Of a DNA stretch of 64,000 bases, positions 1 to 12,100 are shown one piece after another. The notes beneath the pieces were generated by a model. The model worked only from the letters and a program-made list of their open reading frames with translations. It did not search any database and was not told where the DNA came from. The stretch comes from Heterostelium album PN500 (Eukaryota > Evosea > Eumycetozoa > Acytosteliales > Acytosteliaceae). Each line of letters starts with the position of its first letter. Within the stretch, counting starts at the first letter, position 1. The DNA lies in NCBI RefSeq assembly GCF_000004825.1, contig NW_008805089.1, positions 372,001 to 436,000 of the forward strand. Reading direction: 5' to 3'. Position numbers and translations under genes: made by a program.

Positions 1-1
1 T

Positions 2-418
2 GAAATATCTAGGATCTGTAGGAAATTTTGTTCGAAACAACAGTTGTTTAATAGTAATATATTGGATTGTGCTGCTATCAGTGGCAATCTCCAGCTGGTC
101 AGATTCCTGCATGGCTATGCAAAGACAACAGATGGTAGCTGCTCTTTCAGTGTATCTGCAATCGATGGGGCGGCGGTCGCTGGCCACATCGAGGTAGTGC
201 AATTCCTTTATGAGAACCGCACCGAAGGTTGCACATCGTACGCACTTGTAGGCGCAGCATCAAATGGCCATTGCAACGTTGTTTCCTACCTCTTGAAATA
301 CGACAATGAATCTACGAATTTTAAGAATATCAATGGTGCTATCATGACAGCGATAATCAATGGACAACATGAATGCTTTACAATATTGAGTTCATACAAA
401 ACAAATAAATTCACCTAA
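2..418 (+). CDS. Ankyrin-repeat protein, C-terminal part (gene starts left of window)
   Basis: The reading frame is open from the left edge to the TAA at 416-418, so only the C-terminal ~138 residues are present. It carries ankyrin-like units of the kind common in the large dictyostelid ankyrin family, for example LDCAAISGNLQLVRFLH, GAAVAGHIEVVQFLYENRTE and VGAASNGHCNVVSYLL. Such proteins usually act as protein-binding scaffolds; no partner can be named. There is no membrane segment. The first possible initiator inside the window is only a TTG at 44, which supports an upstream start outside the window. Confidence 0.8.
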   Translation, partial: EISRICRKFCSKQQLFNSNILDCAAISGNLQLVRFLHGYAKTTDGSCSFSVSAIDGAAVAGHIEVVQFLYENRTEGCTSYALVGAASNGHCNVVSYLLKYDNESTNFKNINGAIMTAIINGQHECFTILSSYKTNKFT

Positions 419-491
419 ATAAAGTTTTTTTAAAAAAAGGGTGATTACTCCGATTTAAAAAATTATATCGTTTTGAAAATTTCATCAAAAA

Positions 492-562
492 GCGTTGTTG
501 GTCTAGTGGCAGAATTCTTGCCTTCCAAGCAGGAGACCCGGGTTCGATTCCCGGACAACGCA
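492..562 (+). tRNA. tRNA-Gly (anticodon UCC)
   Basis: The 71-nt gene folds as a cloverleaf. Acceptor arms GCGTTGT and ACAACGC pair fully, the discriminator base is A, the T-arm is CCGGG-TTCGATT-CCCGG, and the anticodon loop CTTCCAA gives UCC. There is no intron. It lies alone between protein genes. A GC-rich palindrome lies 15-30 bp downstream and an A-tailed element starts 60 bp downstream. Confidence 0.95.
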
Positions 563-576
563 TTTTAAAAACATAA

Positions 577-592
577 TTTCCGCATGCGGAAA
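577..592. repeat. Perfect palindrome downstream of tRNA-Gly
   Basis: TTTCCGCATGCGGAAA is a perfect 16-bp palindrome in otherwise AT-rich DNA. The core CCGCATGCGG begins 18 bp after the tRNA 3' end. The identical 10-bp core follows tRNA-His, and a different GC palindrome follows tRNA-Lys. Function is unknown. Confidence 0.8.
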
Positions 593-607
593 CTTCAATT
601 TTTAAAA

Positions 608-621
608 TTCTTCACCCTTTA
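608..621 (+). repeat. Left target-site duplication of the A-tailed element
   Basis: TTCTTCACCCTTTA here is repeated exactly at 759-772, on the far side of the A-tailed element. Counting the adjoining A bases the repeat can be read as 18 bp. Confidence 0.75.
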
Positions 622-758
622 CCCCGCTACCGGAACGTATATAATAAAACTGATGTCCTAAGAGCCCATGGGGCAATACATTGACACCAACTCGTGAGGA
701 GGTGATAAAAAACACCTCCTTAGTGCAATGGACCTAAAAAAAAAAAAAAAAAAAAAAA
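622..758 (+). mobile_element. SINE-like / non-autonomous non-LTR element with A-tail, downstream of tRNA-Gly
   Basis: The element has a 114-nt body and a tail of 23 A bases, and is flanked by exact 14-bp direct repeats (608-621 and 759-772). These are the marks of target-primed reverse transcription. It starts 60 bp after the tRNA 3' end. Dictyostelid TRE3-type non-LTR elements are known to insert tens to ~150 bp downstream of tRNA genes, so a TRE-mobilised short element is the natural reading. It has no ORF. The body can fold: GCCC/GGGC (664-667 with 671-674), AGGAGGTG/CACCTCCT (697-704 with 713-720) and GTC/GAC (655-657 with 731-733). It begins CCCCGCTAC and has a TATATAATA box at 639-647. 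It could instead be a retroposed structured RNA. The intact repeats suggest a recent insertion. Confidence 0.65.
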
Positions 759-772
759 TTCTTCACCCTTTA
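759..772 (+). repeat. Right target-site duplication of the A-tailed element
   Basis: This is an exact copy of 608-621, directly after the A23 tail. The rest of the gap to 1075 is A/T-rich with several A-runs, and I see no gene in it. Confidence 0.75.
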
Positions 773-1075
773 AAAAACCTTTAAATGACTTTGTTAGACT
801 AAAATGGAGTTAAAAAAAAAAAAAATTTAAATAGGGGATTTTAATCGTGTTTGATCTCAAAAAAATCAAAAGGTGATCAAAAAAAAAAAAAAACAAAAAA
901 AAACAAAATTTTGAATAGTTCTCTTTTTTGTTTAAGTCAATCAAACATTTTAATAAATTAAAAGAATCTATTTATATATATTTTCATTTCACAATGATTT
1001 CAACATTTGACATAAATTCATTAAATAATAACAAATAACTTAATAATTATATACATAAACTAAACATATTATAGA

Positions 1076-3365
1076 ATGAAGGGTGATAGAATGCCAACTA
1101 TTCTGTCACCGATTGCTCTTGCAATTGGTGAAGATTATACGGATCAATGGATTGAATATCTATTAGATCCTTTAACATTGAAACAACATGTATGTATTAT
1201 AAATATATGTTTTATTTATCAATTATTAATTATTTATATCTAAAACACAATATTATATAATAAAGTTGTTAGCATTAAAAGAAAAGAAAACCAATCATCC
1301 AGATTCACAATCGATTATAAAGACATTCCTGAAACAGTATGATAAGTATGTAGCATCGCAGCAGATGCATAGATCTACTATGCTACTAGATCTTACACTA
1401 GATGTCGTGACAACACTCGAATTTGCATTGGAAGACTTTGAGAGAGTTGTGCCTATTAAATATCAGCGTATTCTATTAGAACATCTATTCGAATCATTCA
1501 CAAACAATACAAATGGTAATAGTAATAGTAAGAGCAACAGCAATGGAGATGTCGTTGGCTATGTAAAATGGTATGAACCATTCTTACATCGTTGGTTGAT
1601 TCGAAGTGTAATTAAAGGTGTTGCTCTAAAGTATTTATTGGCACAACCCAGTAGTAATAGTAATAGCAATACATCTATATTATCACCTTCATTGTTATCA
1701 ATACAACAACAACAACAACAACAACAACAACAGCATGTACAGAGAGATGAAATACCATCTACACCACCATCAACACCACCACCTACACCACCACAATTCA
1801 TTGCAAGTCAACATGTTGAACATCAACAACAACAACAACAACAACAACCAAATCCAAATATACAATCAGGTGTACCATTGGATGAAGTACTTCCGAAATC
1901 AATAGAATATCTACTGAATTGGAGTAAGAAAGCGGTGAGCGAGAAAGATCTAATCAGTTGTGTCGTACATATCACAATGGAACTAGGTGAACTTGCATTC
2001 TACAGAAATAGCTACATAGAAGCAAAACAATACTTTGATCATTCTCTAACAATCATATCAAAGAATAACATAGAGTAAGTTGTTATTTGGTTATCAGTTA
2101 GATATTTCATATTTTATTAATATCAAATTTTTGATTTATATTGTTGTAGTTTTACAAAAAAGAATAGAATCGACTCATTCTTGTTGGCTATTAATTCCGT
2201 TGAGGTATATCAAGAGAGTGAATCGTCGTCTAAAGAGAATATGGTGCAGCAGATGGTAATGCTTAGTGATTCTCTACCGACACAGGTGGAGATAGCTCTT
2301 GCTCTGACAGACTTTAGTATGCTATTGGATTTACTCTATCAGGATATACTGCCATCTGACGATAGAACATCGGATAGCTATCCTATCAGTAACGGTAATG
2401 GTAATGGTAACAATACTGGTAACAATAACAGTCACATCGGATATAACCTTGATTGGCAATTCCGAATGAACCTACTACAAGATAAATCGATACCAACAAC
2501 AACAAGAGATTCAATCTATTGTTTAAATTTATTGAAATCATCTATTAATAATTGTAAGTCAAATTATATATTATCATATTAAACAATAACAACTTATTAA
2601 GACTATAATAACTAACATGTTATTTAATTTAGTATATTTCTCAATTGATTTAATATGGTTTAATAATAATGATATTATAAACTATTTATTTAAAACAGTT
2701 GAATCATTGTTGAAAGAGTTGCAGTCGAGTAAGAACAAACGATATGATCTCTATTGTAATAGATTAAAGTTCACTCTAAACAAGCTTGGTAATGAACTTT
2801 TACATATTGATAATAGCAATTTAGGTAATCTATATTGGAATGTATTTAAATCGAAATGTAAGATATTATATAAATATATAAAAAACAAGAAACTATTTAT
2901 TATAAGTTTAAAATAACTAACAAACAACTTTTCATTGTTTAAATTTAATAGTATCTACTTTAATAGTAATAGTAGATGTTGAAAGTTGTAATTTTAGAAA
3001 GAGAAAGTCTGAGGAGAATGATAAGGATAAAGTTAATGGTGTTACTAGTAATAGTAATAATAGTAATAAGAAACAGCTATTGGAGGTAGATGAGACAAAT
3101 GAAAGTGTAACAGTTCTAGGTGTATATAATGAGTTTATGGCAGAGGAAGTAGATTTGGAGAGAACTATACAACTAAAGACAATACTAATAGAACGATTCA
3201 AATTCACACCACAACAAATAGATAATATAATATATAAGAAAGCATGCTATTTAACTGCTAATTCAAAGAATAATATTGCTATTAAAGTATTAGATATGAC
3301 AACATCAACATCAACAAAACAAATGAAATCAATAGAATATCTAAGATTATTGATACAAATCATAG

Positions 3366-3410
<45 letters not shown>

Positions 3411-5224
3411 GTAGTGGAGATGAATCAAGTGTGTCAGATCAAACATTGTTTATTGAAAAGTTCAGTACGATTTTCAATGTTAATGTAACGCAACCGACAC
3501 TACCAGACTACTCGGTGTTGTTAAGCATGTTCACGACATTACTGAATAGTAAGCAGTATTTACAGATACAGTCACTGTGTAATCTACTCTTACAAAAGGA
3601 TAAACCACAACAACAACAGCAACAACAACAACAATTTCTTCAACAATACAACGCAGAGTTAAATCTAATCTCTATAATGTTATCACTTGAACAACTTGCA
3701 ACTCTATTAAATCAATTCGATATCTATCAAAATAGTACTAAACAAACCAATCATAATAATAATAGCAGTAGTAGTACATCTTCAAATGATATAATGGGTA
3801 AGTTAAATTAAAGTGTTGTTGTTTTTAATATTAATATTAATATTTATTATTATTAATAGATATAGATCAAACTAAATTGATACAAGATATAATTAATACA
3901 TTCCAAACATTCATGACAAAGTTGACATTCAATAAACAACTATGGTTGTTTAACGCTAGTTATTACAATGGTGCACAACTCATTGTTAATGACCAACCCA
4001 TTGTAAATGGAAGTGGTTCGCTCAGCTTTGTCGCCAACAATACCAAGTACGGATTGCTCAACTGTATAAATAACACAGTACTATTGGATCTAATCGTTGA
4101 TATTATAATTGGTTATATATTTAGAAGTCATAGAAAGAAAAGTGTAACTATCTACAATTAGAACACATAACATTTTAACATTATATTTATAATATCTATC
4201 TATTCATTTTTAACAAACTTTAATTTCATTAATTAATTACAGACACATAACGAAATCAATTTAGAATTCTATGGTGAACTATCAACATTGGTATCGAATT
4301 CTTTGACTAACCAATCGATAAACGATATCAACATTAACTGTAATGAATATGTGGAGATTCTTATGAATACGCTGTTACGTATCAATGCGATAGGACTTCA
4401 ACCGTGCCATACATCGAAATACTGCTATAGAGGCAAGTCATTCTGTGCGATTGGTGATGTCTACTTTGATGCCAAGCGATACTCAGATGCTCTAAGATAC
4501 TATCTAATAGGATTATCAATGGAAACATCTTTCTTTTCACTAGGAAATAATAGTAATAGTAGTAGCAATAGTAATGGTAATAGTAATAATCATCAACATT
4601 CAATGACTCCAGAACATATGATCGATAAGTTGGCACCGAGAATACTACAGTGTCTTCAAGAGTTACAGTTTTCAATGCAAGCAGTCATAGTCAGCCAGTT
4701 GCTACCTGTAAATTGTCAGCTCTACTCCAATGTCTTTAAGATCATTCAAGACGATTTCAACCAACTGGACATCAATTACTATCAATATATATGGGATCTA
4801 CCTATTCTTGAATTACTCCTAAGTATTTCACACAAACAAAAAGATCAAAAACGTTCAACTATTTTGGTATGCATAATAACTATTTTTATTTTAATTGTTT
4901 GTTACTGTGTTTGTGTGTGTGTGTGCGTGTGGGAAGTATGAAGAGAGTGTGTGTGCAAAGTGTGTTGTTTTGTTAATGTTCTAAGTGTGATGTTATGATC
5001 TATCTATTATTTATCATATGAAATCAATAACTTTTAATTATCTCATCATCATCATCATCATCATCATTAACAACATTATTTTATTCTTATTTTTATTTTA
5101 GACACAAATTATATCTACACCTATGCTAAACGAATTCAATCCACAGGAAATTCGAACACTCTACGTCAATAATACTAAAACTAATTTTTGGAAAGCATTG
5201 ACCTCTGATTTTCTGTTGTCATAA
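1076..5224 (+). CDS. INTS8: Integrator complex subunit 8 (INTS8)
   Basis: INTS8 is a scaffold subunit of the nuclear Integrator complex, which cleaves snRNA and other nascent RNAs and, in animals, recruits PP2A. Eight exons fit: 1076-1189, 1266-2074, 2150-2553, 2699-2857, 2952-3797, 3860-4143, 4243-4866 and 5102-5224, giving 1120 aa in frame (human INTS8 is 995 aa). N-terminal WIEYLLDPLTLKQH matches human WFEFLLEESLLEKH. GDVYFDAKRYSDALRYY matches ADIYFATNQYSAALHYY, and YYQYIWDLPILELL matches YYDYIWDVTILEYL. The middle carries Gln runs (from ~1704 and ~1826) and an Asn run. The exon 5 acceptor is ambiguous (exon start 2952 or 2967, both in frame). ATG 1091 is a second in-frame start. Identity is from recalled family sequence; confidence is high for the C-terminus and lower for the repeat-rich middle. 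Confidence 0.88.
3368..3409 (+). repeat. (AAT)14 microsatellite coding poly-Asn in INTS8
   Basis: Fourteen AAT codons in a row lie in exon 5. Such triplet runs are typical of dictyostelid proteins and vary in length between strains. Confidence 0.9.
4904..5069 (+). repeat. GT-rich and (CAT)n simple repeats in INTS8 intron 7
   Basis: A TGTGTG-rich stretch (about 4904-4930) and a (CAT)n run (about 5043-5069) lie in the 235-bp intron between exons 7 and 8. This intron is longer than its neighbours because of them. Confidence 0.75.
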
Positions 5225-6195
5225 ACAACAAACATCAGGTAATAAAACAAAAAGGTATAAAAATTAAGTATTTTTTTTATTATTAAAATTAAAATTAAAC
5301 AAACATGAAATGACAAGAACGAATTCGTTTGATTTTGGTTGTGAATGAAATTGGGTTGAAGTTGGAACCAACCATTGAATGGTTACCATTCAAACAACAT
5401 TCATTTTTTTTTTTTATATATAAATTTGTGATTATTGGGGCTTGATTGAAACCAATTTTATTTTTATTGAGTGCATACACAATTCACACCCAAAACCAAA
5501 AACAACCAATCAAATCAACAATAATTATGATAAAAATATAATATGAATTAAAAAAAAACTCTGATCAATCTATCAAATTAGTTCATATTGTTTTGTTTTG
5601 TTTTGAACAAACAAAATTATATGTTACAGTAATATAAAGAGAGATTTAGTGTAGAACAAACAAAATAAAACAAAGACACTCAATCAATCAATCAATTTAT
5701 TATAAAATTTTTTAAAAATTTTTTTTTTTTTTTTTTTTTTTTTAATGAATTATTAAAAATTAATCAATCTAAAAAATTTTTATTTTTATCATCAGCAATT
5801 ATCATCACCAACATCATCATATTTCATTTGCAATGGTATTAATATAATCATCTTTGCAACTAAATATATATAGATTCTGATTGATAAATAAATTTAAATC
5901 AATCTCTTTTAAGAATATTTATTTATTTTATTACTTCTTTGAATAATAATTAATAGTTTTTTATAAATAAAGTTAAACATATAGTTTCAAGTTATTAGAT
6001 AGATAAATAGGTAGATAGATAGATATAATAGTTAATATAGTAGATAAATATAGATTTTAGATGAGATTTAAATTTAGATTTCAAATAAATAAATAAATTG
6101 TAATAATAGAATAGTAATTTTTTTAGATTAAATTGTAATAATAGTAATAATATAACAAAAGATAGGTAGAATTAACTGAATTAAACTCATAATAA
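5225..6195. other. AT-rich intergenic region between INTS8 and the HECT ligase gene
   Basis: This 971-bp gap has no convincing ORF. It holds a long T-run (about 5720-5743), of the kind seen in dictyostelid promoters, and GATA-type tetranucleotide repeats around 5995-6030. It probably contains the INTS8 3' end and the HECT gene promoter. Confidence 0.6.
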
Positions 6196-9100
6196 ATGGG
6201 TAATTTGCAAACAAAGGAGAGAATTGATCTCTCTCCTCGTACTTTGACATTGACAAGGTAAAAAAATATAACAAAATTTAAAGTTGGAAGTGATTGTGAG
6301 AGTGGAGTGAAGAGTGAGCGTGAGTGTGTGTTTGTGAAGTTTTTATTTTTAAAATTGGAAAGTGTAATAGTGTAATAGATATAATTAGTAGATGGATAGA
6401 TAGATATGATAGATTAAGAAAAAAAAAAAAAAGAGTAGTTTACAATATATTAACAAAACAATACAATAATAATTAATAATGTGAATAATAATTGTTAGTG
6501 TCGATGATAAGGTATGGCTTGGTATACCGGAGGAGAACTTATTCAATGATTCATTTACGATTGAAAAGTACTATATGCTTCAGAGTAAACCATTCTCAAA
6601 CTTTAAGGATGCAGATCATTTCAAATCGATTGAGCAGATAGAACAGTCGTTTTTCCCTTCCTATAAGGATCGTTTCACCGAGTTGTCCGATAGCAATGAG
6701 AATGGCGGTGTTCAAGAGTCGAATAAAGATGGTACCGCAAGCGGTTCCTCTTCTGGAAACTCTGGTAAAGATAGCTCGAAAACAGGAACAGGTAACAGTG
6801 CCAATAATACTTCTGGTAATAACAACAACAACAACAATAGCAGCAACAACAACAACAATGGAGGAGGTGGTGGTAACACTAGTAATACAGGAACAAAACC
6901 GAGTTCTATTCCAACTTCTGCATCGACAATGACACTAAACACACCTACTGGTAATAACAACAACAACAATAACAATAACAATAATTACAACAACAACAAC
7001 AATAGCAATGTAGGCGGTAACAACAGTGCTGTCGCAACAGGAAACAATAGTGGCAACAACAACAACAACTCACGAAACTCCAATAACAACCAGAGAAATA
7101 GTTCATCCAATATTGTAAATAGTAATAATAACACTGGTAGACCTGTCTCTGGTAACAATAGCAACAATAACAACAACAACAACAGCAGCAACAGCAACAG
7201 TACTACTGGTAGCGGAAACAAAAGAAGAAGCGGTGCCAACAACAATAACAACAATGTTGATTCAAATTCAAATAAGAATAACAGTCAACAACAACAAGCA
7301 AGTTCATCTTCATCTTCCTCTAGCAACAACAACAACAATAACAATGTAACAAATAGTAATAATAATAGCAATTCAACTACTACAACCACTACGACTACCA
7401 CTACAACAACATCATCTGCAGCAGGTGGAAATGTTAATAATGCTAACTCACCAAACTCTACAGCACCAGGAGGAGGAGGAGCAGCAGGTGGTGGTAGTTC
7501 ACAATCTACAACCAGCGGAAACAAGACGATAGTCAACAACAATCCATTCCATGAGGAATACAAGAATCGACAGAATATACCTGTGTATCTCATTGACGAA
7601 GATCCATTTCACACTCATCAAATCACTACCACTTTGATACTGGAAGATCTTTACTCACAGTCCAACGTCAACACAGCATACTATTCAACACTCTTACAGA
7701 AGCGTCTATGTATTCTAAAGCGTATACATCTAGCACTAAAGAGAGAAATTGCAAGAAAGAAAGTAAGTTATTCAATCAATTTATTGTTGTTGATCAACAA
7801 ACAACCTATAGTTAACTAACAAAACAACTATTATTATGTTATGATTTGATTCAAGTTATTTGATTCAGTATATCATTCAAAAGCAAAGACGAGAACAAAG
7901 AAAGTACATACACCACCGATTTCAATTAGGATAGCATGTCGATTGTTTATAACAACACTGCAGGAGCAGGTGTTTGAACAGCGTATATCGCTGCCTACGC
8001 TAAAGTCATTCAACTCGATGATTAGAGAGTTGCCGGCGCTGTCGATGGCGGGCGAACCACAAGATTGCATCGATAGTCTCACTCGATGGTTACTCTCTGC
8101 CATCGCCACCAACATTGTACATATAAAACGTGAAGCAATGGAGTCACTCATCTCACTGGCACTCAGTCAAGGTGCGCTCAGCTCCATCCTTTTCGCACTC
8201 TCACTCATCATCATGCCCGACAAACTACATCAACATCAATTGACACCAAACAGCAGCAGCAGTAGCACCAGTAATAATAGTAATACCAAAACAAACAATA
8301 ATCAAACACAACCGAACAACAATAGTAATAATAGCAATCAAACACAACCGAACAACAACAACAACATTAACAACAATAGTAATAGTAGTAGTAACAACAG
8401 TAATAATAGTATAAAGAATGGTGTTAATAATTCATCTAATAGATTGAATCCACCACCTCATATATCTAGTTTCAAGACTAATAGTACTGGACAGAGTAGT
8501 AGTATGGGTAGCATACCAGAATCTATACATATAACATCCGATACATCAAATAGTAGTAGTAGTAATAACAATACTAATAACAACATTAATAACAACAATA
8601 TTAACAACAATAGTAATAATACAGAACCAATCTCATTGAGATTGATTCCATTCATTAGACAACTTGAACAATGGAAAGTAGATTTACCATTAAGTCCATT
8701 ATCTAGAGATTTATTATTTGGTATGTTAACATAGATCGTCGTAATCTATTATTATCACCACCACCACTAAAACAACAATACTTACTAATGATTGTTATTG
8801 TAACTATTTATTATTATTATTAGCAACATGGCCAATATTATGGAATGATAATGCATCTGAAGATTCATTGTCTTTCTTGTCTTCACCGAATACCAATATT
8901 GCAACGATTACTTCGGACGGTGATTATATTTATATTCATGATAATTGTGGTCTGGCAAAGATCGGTACTGGCTACTTTGGAACACATCAGGGTAGAATCT
9001 ATGCTCGTAACGGACATTGGTATCCAAAGGAGAAGGGTTGGTTGGCATCGGTCGGTAATCATCTCTACTATCGATCGCCATCCACCGATCCTGCGGCGTT

Positions 9101-12100
9101 GATTGTTATCGATCCGCTCACTCTCCAAGAGGTTGCGCGCATCCACCAAGATGGCGGTGGTTCACTCAACACCACCAACAATCTAACGTTGCCGTTTGGC
9201 GCGGAAACAGTGCAGTCCTCTGTAGACGAATCGATCTTTCTCACACCGCACTACCAGATAACAACGCGTTCCCCTATGTTCACCGACGGCCGCTACATCT
9301 ACATCCTGACGCTGCAGCGATTCCACAGCTACAACAACAAGCAGTTCATCGTCGACATGTACGACCCGTTCGCCAGCTTCAAACACATCAAGAGAATCGA
9401 GCTGCGCTATCCCGATTCCGACGTCAACGAAGAGCTAGTGTTGAATCCGGCGGTGCTCGAGCTGGGATCGTTCTATACCAACGGACATTATCTGATGGTG
9501 GTTCTACCGCCACCTCTTGGAACCGACTACAATTTCGATACGAAATCGTATATTTGTCGCGCGTTTAGTCTTAGCGATGGATCGCTCGTTGGCAACTACT
9601 GTCTGGAGAATCAACCGATCGGTATCACTTCGACCTACGACTTTGTCAACAACGTCATATGGAACTACTCCAGTAGCGAATCGGAAATCGGTCGTTATGG
9701 AAACGAGGGATTCGGTCCCAAACACAACTTCCCTATTATATTGTCGCGTTCCTCCACTACTACGGGCGCCAGCGGCAGTAGCAGCAGCTCCTCGACCACC
9801 TCGACATCTTCGTCGTCCACCTCGACCTCGACCTCGACATCGACCTCGACAATCTCTACCACTTCAACGACATCGTCAAACGCAACAATGATTTCAACTA
9901 CCATTACAACATCGATGGTCGAATCCGATGACAATATGGGTATGGAGCCAAAGCAGGTTGTCTCAACAGTGCTTGGCATACTGAGTAGACTGGCCGTCGA
10001 TTATATGCCGTCGGTCTCTGAGAATTCGAATCATTCTTCGGCATCGACGATTCATCATCTCTACAAGCTGAACGAACCGTACAGTGTTGAGGTGAACTTC
10101 AATACCTTCTCACAGTTGTACTCCATTCTGAAGCACTATCAAGGACAGCTGAGAATCGGCTACTCATTGACCTCACCTAAAACCATTGACATTCTACGCT
10201 GTATCATCTATTGTTTGCGATTGCTAAAAGTCAATCTGTTCCGTCTGACTTCGAACATCAGGAGTTTGGAGCGTAGTCAACAACACTACCAAGATTCATC
10301 GCGTGATTCACTGTTGAAGTGTATCGATCAGACTTTCTTACATCAATTGCGTGATCTTCTCTTGGGTTTCGTCATCGACGGTGTCGAAGGATCGTCTTCC
10401 AATCCTCCTCCACCACTAGTGAAGCAGTCGTCGCTCTCTGCACTGCCCTCACAAACCAATGGAACCTCCAAAGAGATCCTACCGGAATTCAATACGATCA
10501 TGGAGGAATCGTGTGAGATTCTCACCATTGGTTTGGATCTTTTCTATCCAACATCGCTGGACAAAGCAAACTTTGTAAAGACCTTGCTGGAACAGGTGAT
10601 GAATCACAGAAAAGCTGGATCGCTTCCGACTATACCCGGAACGAAACCGACCAAAGAAAAAGAACGTGAGAAAGGCTATTCGATGCTATTGAACTCGGTG
10701 TTATCGCTGTTGGCAAACCATCCAAATGCATCGTTCTTTGCATTGCCACCGTTACTCTCTGAGATTCCGTCGCCATTCTCTGTGTTTAATTTCGAGGGAA
10801 CCGAGTATCAGTTGTCGGACAAACCGTTCGATCCTCTCAATCTTTTCGTTCCGATTATCAAGCATTTGCTTATGGAAGCACAGGCCACCATTCCCAAGCA
10901 GAGCATACCACAGTTGTCCAGACACGATTCCACTCAGTCGCATCTTGGTTTCTCATTCTTCTCATCGGCACCACCACCTCCTCTGAGCACATCGTCGCCA
11001 GCCATGCGACTACTCCTAGCAATTCAGAAAGATCTGATATTGAGAGTTGAGAATTCCATTGTTGGAACCGATGCACCGTCACAAGCACTGGTTGCCTACT
11101 CGCGACTTCTCATGGACAAGTGTAAGGAGCTGTTGCTTGGCGTGCTCGACTCTGAGTCGACTCAGAGGAATCAATCGATTCTCCTCACAGACTTTAAATC
11201 TTCGGTGGTCGGTGCATTGCTTCCAACACTGATTCATTCACTCTTTTTATTTTCCTATCATATCTGGTTGGCCAAAGAACTGCTTCCCTCGCTTGTTCCT
11301 CTGATTGGCGTGGTGGATCGCGTCAACCGTCGTCTTCCAAAACTGTTGAATCGACCGGAACTCGGAAGACAACCTCTACAAAAACGTAGTAGTTTTGTTG
11401 AGGGACCTTCGCGTATCTCTGAATCGCCACATCCCTATCATCCATTTATGAATACTCGTCAGCTGGTGTCGATTCCCGGTGCCGTCTTCTTGTCGCTGGT
11501 GTTTGACGAGCGGTCGTCCACCAGCACACCAGACGATCTTCTCCAGATCTTTGAATCTGCAGATTCCAAAGAACCTATCGACCAATTTTCTTTGGCTCAA
11601 TGGCCAAAGCGTCGTATCTTGATTCCCGGTGACACCGTCGTATTCCAATTCATCACCGGCTCGGCAACAGGCGCATCCAATCCTTACGCATTCTGGGGAT
11701 ATCGTTGCAACATCATTGGACACATGCCAAATTCCGATAAGACATCGTTGCCATGGTCTTCGCATCTTGAGAAAACCATGTGTTGTCTGGCAGGTCGTTT
11801 CTCGGCGTCGCTCATCAGTGGCGACCCGCTCAGTGAGTTGGAACTGGAGAATCGCGCCATCCTAGAGTCACCGCTATTTAGTGGCGGTGTCGAAGAGGAG
11901 TATGTTTCACATGTCCTATTTGGAAGTGACACCGGTATCACTGCCAGTCCACATCCAAACCCACAGCCACAACCCTACCCAATCGATGTCAATGTCTGTC
12001 CGCAAAGCTTGATGACTCCACAGTGGAAAGCGATTCAACGTTTCTTGGTATCGCTTGCCAAGCGTTCCGGAGAGATCTTCTCACAGTCACTCTCTGACTT

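Noticed and set aside
736-758. A23 run read as a simple homopolymer
   Set aside because: Exact 14-bp repeats on both sides of the body plus A-run make a retroposed tail the better reading.
883-906. Second A-rich run as another retroposon tail
   Set aside because: It is interrupted by C and no flanking direct repeat or element body was seen; such runs are common in this DNA.
6712-7593. Long minus-strand ORFs opposite the Asn/Ser/Gly-rich part of the HECT gene (poly-Leu, poly-Val proteins)
   Set aside because: They are the complement of AAC/AGC/ACT triplet runs in a gene whose frame is supported by splicing and domains.
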